Origin: Streptomyces orinoci
GTDB taxonomy: Bacteria; Actinomycetota; Actinomycetes; Streptomycetales; Streptomycetaceae
NCBI RefSeq assembly: GCF_003121295.1
Contig: NZ_PHNC01000031.1
Coordinates: 1,304,439-1,368,438, forward strand
DNA length: 64,000 nucleotides
Direction: 5' to 3'
Of this stretch, positions 8,643 to 17,700 are shown one piece after another (the first letter of the stretch is position 1; each line of letters opens with the position of its first letter). The position numbers were made by a program, and so were the translations under genes. The notes below the pieces were generated by a model that was given only the letters and a program-made list of their open reading frames with translations, was not told where the DNA came from and made no database searches.

Positions 8643-8810
8643 GGTGGGTTCCCTCCCGTGCGTGCCGAGAAGCGGATGCGATTCGGTCGTGGCGGTCCTA
8701 CCCCGCGACCATATCGGGCAACCCTCGCCGGATCCGGGTGCGACAACGGCGGGGATCCGGTCAATTGGGCACCGGAGCCCCGCCGTTGGCCGCCAGCGGT
8801 GACGCTGCTC

Positions 8811-8871
8811 AGCTCGCTCAGATCTCTCTGATCTCGCTGATCACTCAGATCTCGCTGATCGCTCAGATCGT
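8811..8871 (-). repeat. 18-bp tandem repeat spanning the DUF3107 stop
   Basis: Read on the minus strand, the unit GATCTGAGCGATCAGCGA, which begins in the last sense codon and includes the stop TGA, is followed by a second copy with one change, then shorter partial copies (GATCAGAGA, GATCTGAGCGAGCTGA). The 3' tail of the gene thus repeats its own stop region. Confidence 0.7.
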
Positions 8872-9090
8872 GGTGAAGCCGACCCTGCGGACGGTGGGCT
8901 TGCCGATCTCCACATAGGCCAGCTTCTCGGACGGGACCAGAACGCGGCGTCCGTCTTCGTCCGTCAGGCTGAGCAGCGGTGCCTTGCCGGCGAGGGCCTC
9001 CGACACCAGGCGCTCCACCTCTTCGGTGGCCTGCCCGGTCTCCAGAATGATCTCGCGGGGCGTGTGCTGCACGCCGATCTTGACCTCCAC
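8863..9090 (-). CDS. DUF3107 family protein
   Basis: A 75-residue protein matching in length and pattern the actinobacterial DUF3107 family (MEVKIGVQHTPREI, then SLTDEDGRRVLVPSEKLAYVEIG). The start is GTG 9090 because GGAGGG precedes it by about nine bases and homology begins there; a longer frame starting at 9252 is unlikely. In mycobacteria the homologous small protein lies beside the same TetR gene (from memory). Function unknown; probably a small cytosolic alpha/beta protein. Its 3' end runs into the tandem repeat. Confidence 0.85.
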   Translation of the reverse strand: MEVKIGVQHTPREIILETGQATEEVERLVSEALAGKAPLLSLTDEDGRRVLVPSEKLAYVEIGKPTVRRVGFTTI

Positions 9091-9211
9091 GGCTACTGTC
9101 CCTCCGATGGTGTGCGGTCCCCCATGGCGTAGCCCCAGGGGAGGGGTGCGCGGCCGACCGCGCCCTACCTGCCACACATTAGCCCGGCGCGGCCGGGTGT
9201 CAGTGGTCCGG

Positions 9212-9847
9212 TCAGTGTTCCGGGCCGCTCTTGGGGAATCCGGCCAGACCACGCCAGGCCAGCGAGGTGATCAGCTGGACCGCGGTGGCGCGCGGCACCG
9301 TGCTCTCGCTGGAGAGCCAGTAGCGGGCCACCACCTGGGAGACGCCGCCCAGGCCCACCGCCAGCAGCATGGCCTCCTCCTTGGCCAGCCCGGTGTCCTC
9401 GGCGATCACCGCGCTGATCGCCTCGGCGCAGGCCAGCGAGACCCGGTCCACCCGCTCGCGGACGGCGGGCTCATTGGTCAGGTCGGACTCGAAGACCAGA
9501 CGGAAGGCGCCGCCCTCGTCCTCGACATAGGCGAAGTAGGCGTCCATGGTGGCCGCCACCCGCTGCTTGTTGTCGGTGGTCGAGGCCAGCGCGGTGCGCA
9601 CCGCCTGCAGGAGGTTGTCGCAGTGCTGGTCCAGCAGCGCCAGGTAGAGGTCCAGCTTGCCCGGGAAGTGCTGGTAGAGCACGGGCTTGCTGACCCCCGC
9701 GCGCTCGGCGATGTCGTCCATCGCCGCGGCGTGGTACCCCTGCGCCACAAAGACCTCCTGGGCCGCGCCCAGAAGCTGGTTGCGTCGGGCTCGGCGCGGC
9801 AGGCGCGTGCCCCGGGGGCGCGCCTCGGTCTGCTCGATGGCTGTCAC
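9212..9847 (-). CDS. TetR-family transcriptional regulator
   Basis: A 211-residue protein with a TetR helix-turn-helix at about residues 14-60 (RNQLLGAAQEVFVAQGYHAAAMDDIAERAGVS then KPVLYQHFPGKLDLY) and an alpha-helical ligand domain after it. GTG 9847 is chosen over an upstream ATG at 9895 because GGGAGG lies four bases before it and MTAIEQTEARPRG is the usual start of this family as I recall it. The orthologous mycobacterial regulator sits in the same place. Target and ligand cannot be told from sequence. Confidence 0.88.
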   Translation of the reverse strand: MTAIEQTEARPRGTRLPRRARRNQLLGAAQEVFVAQGYHAAAMDDIAERAGVSKPVLYQHFPGKLDLYLALLDQHCDNLLQAVRTALASTTDNKQRVAATMDAYFAYVEDEGGAFRLVFESDLTNEPAVRERVDRVSLACAEAISAVIAEDTGLAKEEAMLLAVGLGGVSQVVARYWLSSESTVPRATAVQLITSLAWRGLAGFPKSGPEH

Positions 9848-10015
9848 GCCGCCTCCCATGATCGTTCCCTGTACGGCGAGCACCGTGACCGCCATCGTAC
9901 TTTTGGGTAACCGGCCGTCGCCTGGCCGTAGGGGAGAATTTCATCCGGCGGACGCTGTGGGAAGCCCACAAATATCCGACAAATCCCGCAGGTCATCACA
10001 GGTCGCCCCCGTTCG

Positions 10016-10083
10016 CCCTGATCAGCGGCCCTGGTCCGCCCTATCAGCGGGCCCGGTCCGCCCTGATCGGCGGTCCCGGTCCG
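10016..10083. repeat. Three 22-23-bp direct repeats downstream of the acidic-protein gene
   Basis: Three consecutive copies of the form CCCTgATCAGCGGNCCNGGTCCG lie between the TetR gene and the 3' end of the acidic-protein gene. On the minus strand each copy contains CCGCTGAT or a close variant, resembling the CGCTGA around the stop of that gene. The rest of 9848-10097 holds no gene. Confidence 0.65.
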
Positions 10084-10097
10084 TACCGCCTCCTCGG

Positions 10098-10331
10098 TCA
10101 GCGGTAGTCGTCCTCGTCCAGTTCCACGACCCTGGCCTGCTCCGCCCGGTCCGCCTCATTGGCGGAGTAGGTGTCCAGAGGGGTCAGCGGCTCATCGCGG
10201 TCCGGCGCCAGGTCGGTGTGCTGCTCCGCCGCGTCGGCCTCGGGTGCCTCGACGTCGAACTCCATGGCCTCGCCCTCGTTCTCGATGTCGTCGTCTTCGA
10301 AGGTGTCAGGGTTGATCGGATCGACGGGCAT
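10098..10331 (-). CDS. Small acidic protein of unknown function
   Basis: A 77-residue protein, strongly acidic (runs such as FEDDDIENEGEAMEFDVE and VVELDEDDYR) and predicted to be largely disordered, with no membrane segment. ATG 10331 has AAGGGGA about seven bases upstream. Small acidic proteins of this kind are common in Streptomyces; I cannot assign a family with certainty. It is divergent from the alpha/beta-hydrolase gene at 10488, sharing a 156-base promoter region. Confidence 0.65.
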   Translation of the reverse strand: MPVDPINPDTFEDDDIENEGEAMEFDVEAPEADAAEQHTDLAPDRDEPLTPLDTYSANEADRAEQARVVELDEDDYR

Positions 10332-10487
10332 GCTGGATGTCCCCTTCCGTCGTGTCCCTTGTGCCCTCCGGGAAGAGCGCCCAATGCTCCTGGCTACGAG
10401 CCTAGGAGACCGCGCCCCGCGCCGCCAGGTGATCTGTGATCGCCGCCACAGGCGTTTCCGGCGTGATCGTCTCGTAACATTGCCCGC

Positions 10488-11474
10488 ATGTCCGAGACCG
10501 AGTCCCTGGGTGCCCCCGTGGTGCCGATGGTGCCGTCCACGCCCTTCGCGCAGCTCAGCGCGGGGGAGGAGCGGCGCACGGTGTCGCTGCCCGGGGTCAC
10601 GCTGACGGTCCGGCGCCGGCCGGGCCGGGAGCCCGGACTGCCGCCCGCCCTCTTTGTCCATGGCCTGGGCGGCTCGTCCAGCAACTGGACGCCGCTGATG
10701 GCACTGCTGGCCGACGCGCTGGACGGGGAGGCGCTGGACCTGCCGGGCTTCGGCGATGCGCCGCCGCCGGACGACGGTGACCACTCCATCACCGCCTATG
10801 CCCGGGTGGTCATCCGCTATCTGGACGCCGCCGGGCGCGGTCCCGTCCACCTGTTCGGCAACTCCATGGGCGGCGCCATCGTCACCCGGGTCGCCGCCGT
10901 CCGCCCGGACCTGGTGCGCACCCTCACCCTGGTCTCGCCCGCCCTGCCCGCGCTGCGGCTGCAGCGCACCGCGCTGCCCACCGCACTGATGGCGGTGCCC
11001 GGCGCGGTGCCGCTGTACGCCCGGCTGACCAGGGACTGGACGCCCGAGCAGCGCACCGCCGAACTGCTGGCCCTGTGCTACGGCGACCCCTCACGGGCCA
11101 CCCCGGACCAGTTCGGCGCCGCGGTCGAGGAGTACCGGCGCCGGCTGACGCAGCCCTACTGCTGGGATGTGATGGCCCGTTCGGTACGCGGCCTGCTGGA
11201 CGCCTACACCCTGGGCGGTCAGCACTCGCTGTGGCGTCAGGCCGAGCGGGTGCTTGCCCCTACTCTGCTGGTGTACGGATCACGCGACCAGCTCGTCTCC
11301 GTCCGTACGGCCCGCCGGGCGAGCGCCACCTTCCGCGACTCGCGGCTGGTCGTGCTGGTGGGTGCGGGTCATGTCGCGATGATGGAGGACCCGGACGCGG
11401 TGGCCCGCGCCTTCCGGGATCTCCTAGCGGACACCGCCAAGACGTCTGAACGGAGCGCCTCGCCTCGTGGGTAA
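10488..11474 (+). CDS. Alpha/beta hydrolase
   Basis: A 328-residue alpha/beta-hydrolase: oxyanion strand FVHGLGGSSSNW (about 57-67), nucleophile GNSMGG (S126), then SRDQLVS and GAGHVAMMEDP for the acid and histidine. The substrate is unknown. The ATG has no Shine-Dalgarno sequence, but TAACAT lies about eight bases before it, so the mRNA may be leaderless. The 3' end overlaps the next gene by eight bases, implying co-translation with the DUF3152 protein. Confidence 0.82.
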   Translation: MSETESLGAPVVPMVPSTPFAQLSAGEERRTVSLPGVTLTVRRRPGREPGLPPALFVHGLGGSSSNWTPLMALLADALDGEALDLPGFGDAPPPDDGDHSITAYARVVIRYLDAAGRGPVHLFGNSMGGAIVTRVAAVRPDLVRTLTLVSPALPALRLQRTALPTALMAVPGAVPLYARLTRDWTPEQRTAELLALCYGDPSRATPDQFGAAVEEYRRRLTQPYCWDVMARSVRGLLDAYTLGGQHSLWRQAERVLAPTLLVYGSRDQLVSVRTARRASATFRDSRLVVLVGAGHVAMMEDPDAVARAFRDLLADTAKTSERSASPRG

Positions 11475-12531
11475 ACACAGCGCACGCGCCCCCCAGGCCG
11501 CTTCCGCGCCTCCCGCGGAGCGGCCAGGGACCGTGACCGGGACTGTCAATGGGACTGTCAACGGGACCAGAACTGTCTCCGGGACGGGGACTGTGACCGG
11601 GACCGGCTGGGCCGTCATCGGCCCCCAGCGCGTCCAGACCGCGCCGCCCCTCCGGCCCACCGTGCCGGTGACCCCCGCTTCCGCCGCTTCCGCGCGCCGG
11701 GAGCCCGCCCCCTCGCACCGGGGCCGTGCCGGCGGCGGGCGCGCCCGCACCGTCACCGGAGTGGCTGCGGCCCTGGTCACGGCCGTGCTGGCCGTGGTGG
11801 TGGCCGGCCAGGTGGAGGACGGTACGGACACCAAGGCCCAGGCCAGCACCGCCGACGCGGACGGCCGCTCCGCCCCCCAGAAGGCCTCCCGCTCGGACAG
11901 CCGCCCGACCCCGGACGGCGGCGTCAAGGCCCCGGTGAGCTTTGAGCAGAAGATGGCGCTGCGCTACCCGCTGGACGCCAAGGCGAAGGCCTCGGGTGAT
12001 TTCCAGACCGTCGGCGGCCATGACCAAGCCCCCGGTAAGGGTGAAGTTCTCCGTTACCGCGTTGACGTTGAGAAGGGCCTGCCGCTGGACGGGGCGCTGT
12101 TCGCCGAGGCCGTCCACAAGACCCTGAACGACGACCGCAGTTGGGGCCACGGCGGCCGCCGCACCTTTGAGCGTGTGTCCTCCGGTCACGCGGACTTCGC
12201 CATCACCCTGGCCAGCCCCGGGACCACGGCGGCCTGGTGCGCCAAGTCCGGCCTGGACACCACGGAGGACAACGTCTCCTGCGACTCGGCCGCCACGGAC
12301 CGCGTAATGATCAACGCCTATCGCTGGGCGCAGGGTTCACCGACCTTCGGCGACCAGATGCTGGCCTACCGCCAGATGCTGATCAACCACGAGGTGGGCC
12401 ACCGGCTGGGCCACGACCATGAGACCTGCCCCAAGGCGGGGGCGCTGGCGCCGGTGATGATGCAGCAGACGAAATTCCTCGCCACGGACGGGGTCACCTG
12501 CCGCCCCAACCCCTGGCCGTTCCCGGCCTAG
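11467..12531 (+). CDS. DUF3152 membrane-anchored zincin-like protein
   Basis: A 354-residue protein starting at GTG 11467 inside the preceding gene. The N-terminal ~95 residues are disordered, with T-V-N-G-T repeats (about 20-40). A single membrane segment follows (about 97-117, VTGVAAALVTAVLAVVVAG), then an external domain ending in a zinc-peptidase-like motif HEVGHRLGHDH (from H308) and conserved cysteines. This matches DUF3152, present in mycobacteria at the same locus (Rv3207c, from memory). The motif suggests a metalloprotease facing the outside; activity is not proven for the family. Confidence 0.82.
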   Translation: MGKHSARAPQAASAPPAERPGTVTGTVNGTVNGTRTVSGTGTVTGTGWAVIGPQRVQTAPPLRPTVPVTPASAASARREPAPSHRGRAGGGRARTVTGVAAALVTAVLAVVVAGQVEDGTDTKAQASTADADGRSAPQKASRSDSRPTPDGGVKAPVSFEQKMALRYPLDAKAKASGDFQTVGGHDQAPGKGEVLRYRVDVEKGLPLDGALFAEAVHKTLNDDRSWGHGGRRTFERVSSGHADFAITLASPGTTAAWCAKSGLDTTEDNVSCDSAATDRVMINAYRWAQGSPTFGDQMLAYRQMLINHEVGHRLGHDHETCPKAGALAPVMMQQTKFLATDGVTCRPNPWPFPA

Positions 12532-12985
12532 TTGCCCCCTCTTCCTGCCCGTCCCGCAACTCGAACCACACCCGCTTCCCCACGAGTTGCAGCTCGTCCC
12601 AGATCCAGCTGACCCCGGACGAGTGCGCGATCCCTCGCACGAGCGTCAGCCCACGACCGCTCTCCTCATCGTCCCGGGCCTGCCGGGGCCAGGGGAGACG
12701 GCGGACGTTGTCATCGCACACGGCCACGACGATGCCGTTGGTGTTTGCTGTCAACTCAATGCGCAGGGTTTGCACTCCGGCGTGCTGCACCGCGTTGGTC
12801 ACGGCATCGGATACACAGATACGGGCGTCGTCAGCGAGCGCGGAATGGCCGGAGGCCGCGAGCACTCCGGTGACGAAGTGGCGGGCTACGCATGGAGTTG
12901 TCAATGTTGCGGGAGCCCTCAACTCGTATGAGTGGGCCGAGTCGTCGTGGGTGACTTCCGGCGCGCGGAGCACGGCTGGATTCAT
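12494..12985 (-). CDS. Anti-sigma-factor-like ATP-binding protein (HATPase_c)
   Basis: A 163-residue single-domain GHKL ATPase: N-box DAVTNAVQHAG, G1-like VCDDNVR and G2-like SGRGLTLVRGIA. There is no histidine-kinase phosphoacceptor, so it belongs with the RsbW/SpoIIAB-like proteins very common in Streptomyces. ATG 12985 is preceded by GGGAGA. It is divergent from the XRE/DUF397 pair, a frequent arrangement (abaA/whiJ-type loci) in which the partners regulate development or stress genes. Its last 38 bases overlap the DUF3152 gene tail-to-tail. Confidence 0.85.
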   Translation of the reverse strand: MNPAVLRAPEVTHDDSAHSYELRAPATLTTPCVARHFVTGVLAASGHSALADDARICVSDAVTNAVQHAGVQTLRIELTANTNGIVVAVCDDNVRRLPWPRQARDDEESGRGLTLVRGIAHSSGVSWIWDELQLVGKRVWFELRDGQEEGATRPGTARGWGGR

Positions 12986-13136
12986 GGGGTGTCTCCCGAT
13001 GCGATGGGATGCGGGGTGCGATCGTCCAGTCGCCCGTGACCTGGGCATTGCTCGTCCAACTGGCTGGCGACCAGACGCACTTCGGATGGCCGGGGAACGC
13101 TGCCGACTGATGTGCGCAGGACCGTAGGGCACACAA

Positions 13137-13170
13137 GTGGGACGGTGCAATGGTGGGACGCGAGTCCCAC
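13137..13170. promoter_or_regulatory. GTGGGAC operator candidate between divergent regulators
   Basis: GTGGGAC occurs at 13137-13143 and 13153-13159 (16-base spacing, same face of the helix is approximate), and the second copy forms a perfect inverted repeat with GTCCCAC at 13164-13170 across GCGA. It lies upstream of the XRE gene, a natural place for autoregulation by that protein. Confidence 0.5.
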
Positions 13171-13233
13171 TCGTGAGGGTGGACCCATGGCACAGTGAGC
13201 GGCACACTCATGGGCGTCAGCCGAGGGAGAGCC

Positions 13234-14082
13234 ATGCCGCCGAGAAGCCAACCCACCGCGAGGCAGGCGCGGTTGGGCGCCGAGCTGCGCAAACTCCGGG
13301 AGAAGGCCGGCCTGACCGGTGCGGAACTGGCCGCCCGCATGGGCGGTGAACGGGCTCAGATCAGCCATGTGGAGTCGGGCCGCTATGGCGTCAGCGCGGA
13401 ACGGGTGCGGCGCTGGGCCGCGTATTGCTCGGCCACGGACAAGTATCTGGTTGACGCGCTGGCGCAAATGGCGGAGGAGCGTACGAAGGGGTGGTGGGAG
13501 GAGTACCGGGGAGTGCTCTCACAGCAGTTCCTCGACATCGCGGAGCTCGAACATCATGCGAAGTACCTCTGGTCGATCGAGCTCCTGCACATCCCGGGCA
13601 TCTTGCAGACCGAGGACTACGCAAGGGAGTTGATGAGCGGAAGCCTTACCCGGCTACCGGCCCGCGATGTGGCCGCACGAGTCGAGCACCGGCTGCGGCG
13701 CCGCGAGATCTTCGACCGGCCGGCGCCCGCGCGTTTCGATGTCTTCATCCATGAGGCTGCCCTCCGCATGCTCTACTGCGAGCGCGTAACCATGCGGGCG
13801 CAACTGGACTTCCTCACCGAGGTCGCGGAGTGGCCCAATGTGAGAGTGCGCGTCATCCCCTTTGAAACGCGCCTCACCAGCTCGATCGGGTCGGTGCTGT
13901 ACGCCGGCGGGCCCGTTCAGCAACTGGACACCGTCCACCTGGACCAGGCGTTCCAGGGCATCTTCCTTGACGCGCAAGCGCAGCTCGCCAAATATCAGGC
14001 GCTGCTCCATGCAACGGAGAGGGCTGCCCTCCCACCAGCAGAGTCAAGCAAGTTCATCCAACGCATCGCAGAGGAACTGTGA
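13234..14082 (+). CDS. XRE-family regulator with DUF5753 domain
   Basis: A 282-residue protein. It has an N-terminal helix-turn-helix (about 13-68: LGAELRKLREKAGLTGAELAARMGG and ERAQISHVESGRYG) and a C-terminal DUF5753 domain (about 95-275, containing YLWSIELLHIPGILQTEDYAR and later RVRVIPFE). ATG 13234 follows GAGGGAGAGCC; an in-frame ATG at 13195 lacks such a site. Proteins of this type regulate their neighbouring DUF397 gene and are abundant in Streptomyces. The stop is nine bases before the DUF397 start. Confidence 0.9.
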   Translation: MPPRSQPTARQARLGAELRKLREKAGLTGAELAARMGGERAQISHVESGRYGVSAERVRRWAAYCSATDKYLVDALAQMAEERTKGWWEEYRGVLSQQFLDIAELEHHAKYLWSIELLHIPGILQTEDYARELMSGSLTRLPARDVAARVEHRLRRREIFDRPAPARFDVFIHEAALRMLYCERVTMRAQLDFLTEVAEWPNVRVRVIPFETRLTSSIGSVLYAGGPVQQLDTVHLDQAFQGIFLDAQAQLAKYQALLHATERAALPPAESSKFIQRIAEEL

Positions 14083-14091
14083 GCTGTCCCA

Positions 14092-14292
14092 ATGCCCCGA
14101 ATAACCGCCTGGCAGAAGTCCTCGTTCTCCGGTCCGGATGACGGCCAGCACTGCGTCGAGTTGGCTGGCAGAGGCAAGGTCATACTGATCCGTGAGAGTG
14201 ACAAGCCAGGAGTAGTTATACGAACGAATTCGCGGATGTTTGGAGCGCTGCTGAAATGCTTAAGCGTCGGAACACTCCTTAAAGAGAGCTAG
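14092..14292 (+). CDS. DUF397 protein
   Basis: A 66-residue protein with the DUF397 signature W-x-K-S-S-x-S-G (WQKSSFSGPDDGQHCVELA) and V-I-L-I-R-E-S-D-K-P-G. The usual C-terminal W-x-x-F segment is replaced by MFGALLKCLSVGTLL, so the tail is atypical. It is the small partner of the XRE/DUF5753 regulator upstream. Right after it, composition becomes richer in A and T as the toxin island begins. Confidence 0.85.
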   Translation: MPRITAWQKSSFSGPDDGQHCVELAGRGKVILIRESDKPGVVIRTNSRMFGALLKCLSVGTLLKES

Positions 14293-14533
14293 TTTAATTT
14301 CTCCAGGTGCCTGCGAACGTTATTGTGCGTTTGGCTAGGTGGCGTCGTCTGCAGCCGGATTCACGCAAGAGGTTAACGTTGCTGGAGCGTGCGATCGAGC
14401 GTGAAGGCGGTTGCATCGCCTTCGTTGCCGCAAATACGAAGAGGAGGCTATTTCGTTCGCGGCACAGGAGTTTGGCTGCGGAGTCGCCGTCAGCGCCGTT
14501 CGGCCCATGTCAACTGGAACTCGTTGCCTCTGT
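14293..14533. other. Gene-free A/T-richer stretch at island border
   Basis: About 240 bases between the DUF397 gene and the putative immunity gene. Open frames exist on the plus strand but lack codon bias, Shine-Dalgarno sites and recognisable motifs. The composition is unlike the rest of the window. I see no transposase motif, so I treat it as a recombination scar or decayed sequence. Confidence 0.4.
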
Positions 14534-14749
14534 CTACTCCCACTCGACGATCCAGTGAGCCTCTTCGAAGTATTGGCTGAGCGAAGCCCTGTCTTCTACC
14601 CAAGCATCCCCGCCGTCATGTCGGAAGTCTCGGTCCGCAGCGGTGAGAATCAAGTAACTAGGCGGGTCATCCGGAAGTTCTTGGATTTTTACGTACTTGC
14701 CTTGCTCGTCTCCGGAGGAAATACGTCCTACGGCGCCAATTTTAATCAT
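14534..14749 (-). CDS. Putative immunity protein for RHS toxin
   Basis: A 71-residue acidic soluble protein (contains DRDFRHDGGDAWVEDRASL and ends FEEAHWIVEWE). It starts 20 bases after the stop of the RHS gene on the same strand, with an AAGG site upstream, exactly where immunity genes sit. Its codon use is less GC-biased than the surrounding genes, in line with the toxin tip. No family recognised; the assignment rests on position, size and charge. Confidence 0.6.
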   Translation of the reverse strand: MIKIGAVGRISSGDEQGKYVKIQELPDDPPSYLILTAADRDFRHDGGDAWVEDRASLSQYFEEAHWIVEWE

Positions 14750-14769
14750 GTCGATTGCCTTTCTGGGGG

Positions 14770-17700
14770 TCAGTCACTCAGGGGGATGTGATTATTTACA
14801 ATAGCCTTCTTGTCTCCTGGGTTTTCAAATATTTCCATGTGTACATGAGGTACGTGAGGCCAGTGATTCCCCGCCAAGGAATCCTGGTCCATCCGGAACT
14901 GCCGAAGGCCATCGGCGCTCCGGAAAACGCCTCGATTTTTTCCCAACTCTTTGTAACCGGGCCCCAAGAATTCGGCGCCGGCTTGGAGGGCCTCATCAGA
15001 CGTCATGGGGTGATTACTGACGATGCTGCCCTTTCCGGCGCGGGTCTCGGCAACAGCGGGGTGCTCGTCTTGCTCGCAGCCCATCAGCCCCAGGGGGTCG
15101 ATCCATGTGTGTGGGTTGTGGACGTATCCCTTCGGGTTTGGCGCCGACGTCAGGCCCAATGGGTCGGCTGTTGTATAGCGGGCCGTTTCTGGCTCGTAAG
15201 TCCGGTATAGGTTGTAGTGAGAGGCGGTTTCCGCGTCGAAGTACTGACCTGGGAAACGCAGCGGCGTGTAGGCTGTGCTGTTCGCTGTCCAGGCCGTTGC
15301 GCCCCAGAGCGTGGATTGGCTGTGCCAAGCCGAACGGCCGGTCTCGTCAATCAATTCTGTTGGCGTGCCAACGAGGTCGGTGACGATGGCGAAGAAGCGA
15401 GAATCGATTTCCCGTTGGGAGACACCGACTGCAGTTATGCGCTCGGTTTGAGCGACTGGGCGCAGATCATTGTGATCCCAGGTGAGTGTCACCTGGTTTG
15501 GAAAGGTGTCCAAAATGGTTGTCTGCTCGGCGAGCTGCGGGCCATCCCACGTGAAGTCCACTTGTTCGGCGATCTCGTTGACAGCGGCGAGGCGTTGCTT
15601 TGTGATACGCCGACCCAGAGGATCGTAAACGTACCGCCAGTAGGTGCCGTCAGGAGTGACTACTGCAGTCAAATGGTCCTCGGCATCCCACTCGTAGCGC
15701 CAGGTGTCGGGCTTGCGGGAAAGGCGTGCTTTCTGGCGGAGGACGATACGGCCCTGGGCGTCGTGCTCGTAACGGAGGTTGCCGGCGCGGGCTATTCGGG
15801 TGCCGGTATAGGTGCGGGTGCCTTGGGCCTCCACACTAGGGTGCTCGGTGGGCCAGGAAGCTTCGGTTTGGTTGCCCACTGAGTCGTAGGCGTAACGCTC
15901 TGTCCAACCAGGAGCGTTGACGGCAGTGACGCGGCCGATGGCGTCCAGGTCGAAGGTACGGGTGCCGGTGTGGGCATCGGTGATGCCGGTGAGGTAGCCG
16001 TCGCGGCGGTAGGTGTAGGCGCGGTCGATGAGAGGGGTGGTTGGCTCGACGCCGCCGGTTAGGGATTGGGAGGCTAGGCGGCCGAGCGGGTCCCAGTTGT
16101 GGGTAAGGGTGATGCCGTTGCCGAAGTGGCGGGCTATTTCTCGGCCTGCGGCGTCGTGTTCGAGGTCGAAGGTGTGGCCGGAGGTGGTGAGGGAGGTTCG
16201 GCGGCCTGCGGCGTCGTAGGTCCAAGTGCTGGTGGCGCCGCTGGGGGTTGTGCGGCGGATGCGACGGCCGAGGGTGTCGTAAGTGAACGTGATGGTGCGG
16301 CCGTTGGTCGTTTCCGACTTAATGCGGCCGAGGCGGTCGCGGTGGTAGATGAGGGTGGCGTCGGGGTTGGCTGCTTTTAGGAGGCGGCCTGCCGGGTCGT
16401 AGGTGTAGGTGGTGGAGTGCCCGTTGGGGGCCGATTTGGTGATGACGCGGCCGAGGGTGTCGTGTTCGTAAGTGATCGTCTCGCCGAGGGCGTTGGTGCG
16501 TGAGGTGAGTTGTCCTGCGGCGTCGTGGGTGTAGGTGAGGGTACGGCCGTCGAAGTCGGTTTCGGAGGTCAGACGGCCGGCTGGGTCGTAGTCGTAGGTC
16601 CAGGTCAAGCCCTGGGGATTGGTGACCTGGCGGAGTTTGAGGTTGGTGTCGTGGGAGAATTCGTGGCGGACGCCGTCGGGGGTTGTCTGGGCAACAAGAA
16701 GGTCAAAGTGCGTGTACTCGTAGGTGGTTACGCCGCCGATGGCGTCTACATAACGGACGCAGTTGCCTTCCCCGTCGTAGGCCCAGGTCTCCTCGGAGCC
16801 GTCTGCTGAGATGCGGCGGGCGAGCTTGCCCTCGGGGGTCCAGGTCAGGCGGGTGGTTGCGCCGAGGGGGTCGATGATGGTGGTGATGCGGCCGAAGGCG
16901 TCGCGACGGTAGGTGGTGGTGTTGCCCAAGGGGTCGCGTATTTCCATGGGCAGACCGGCGTTGTTGCAGGTGATGTGGGTGGTGTTGCCCAGGGCGTCGG
17001 TGACCGAGGCCGGGTGGCCGTATTCGTCGTAGGTGTAGTGGGTCTGGGCGCCGGCCGGGTCGGTGAGCGAAGTGCGGTTTCCGGCCGCATCGTAGGTCCG
17101 GTGCCAGGTGGCGCCGTCGGGGCCAGTGGTGCTTTCGGGGAGGCCGAGGTCGTTGTGGGTGGCGGCGAGGCGGGAGCCGTCAGGGCGGATGATCTCGGTC
17201 AGGTGGCCGTCGGCGTCGTAGCGGTATTCCGTGGTGCGGCCGAGAGGGTCGGTGCGGGAGAGCAGACGGTCGTAGCGGTCCCACTGGGAGAGGGCGGTTG
17301 CACCCAAGGGATCAGTTTCGGCGATGAGTTGGCTGCGGTTGTTGAAGGTGTAGGTGCTGGTGTGGCCGAGTGAGTCGGTGAGCTTGGTGGTGCGCAGGCC
17401 GGTGTCCAGGTCGGGCTCGGTGTATGCGAAGGAGAAGCGCATATGGCCTTCGGTGCCGGACTGGCTGATGCAGCGGTCCTGGTCGTCGTAGACGAAGGAG
17501 TAGCTGCGGTCGTTGCGGTCGGTCCAGGAGGTGATACGGGCGCGTTCGTCGTAGGTGAAGCGCAGAGGTTGACCGGAGGAGTTGTAGACCTCGGTGAGGT
17601 TGCCGTCGGTGTAGCCGTAGCGGAGGATCTCGATGTCGTCTCCGCCTTCAAACGCGAGGTACAGGGCGGTGATTCGGCCGGAGTCGGTGGTGGTCAGGAG

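Noticed and set aside
14293..14533. Integration site (attachment site) at the island border
   Set aside because: No tRNA gene, integrase or direct repeats flanking the island could be found by eye.
14411..14791. Plus-strand ORF of 126 codons across the putative immunity gene
   Set aside because: No ribosome binding site or GC bias, and antisense to the better-supported 71-aa ORF following the RHS toxin.
15836..16225. Arginine/proline-rich frame inside the RHS gene
   Set aside because: Shadow of the YD repeats in another frame.
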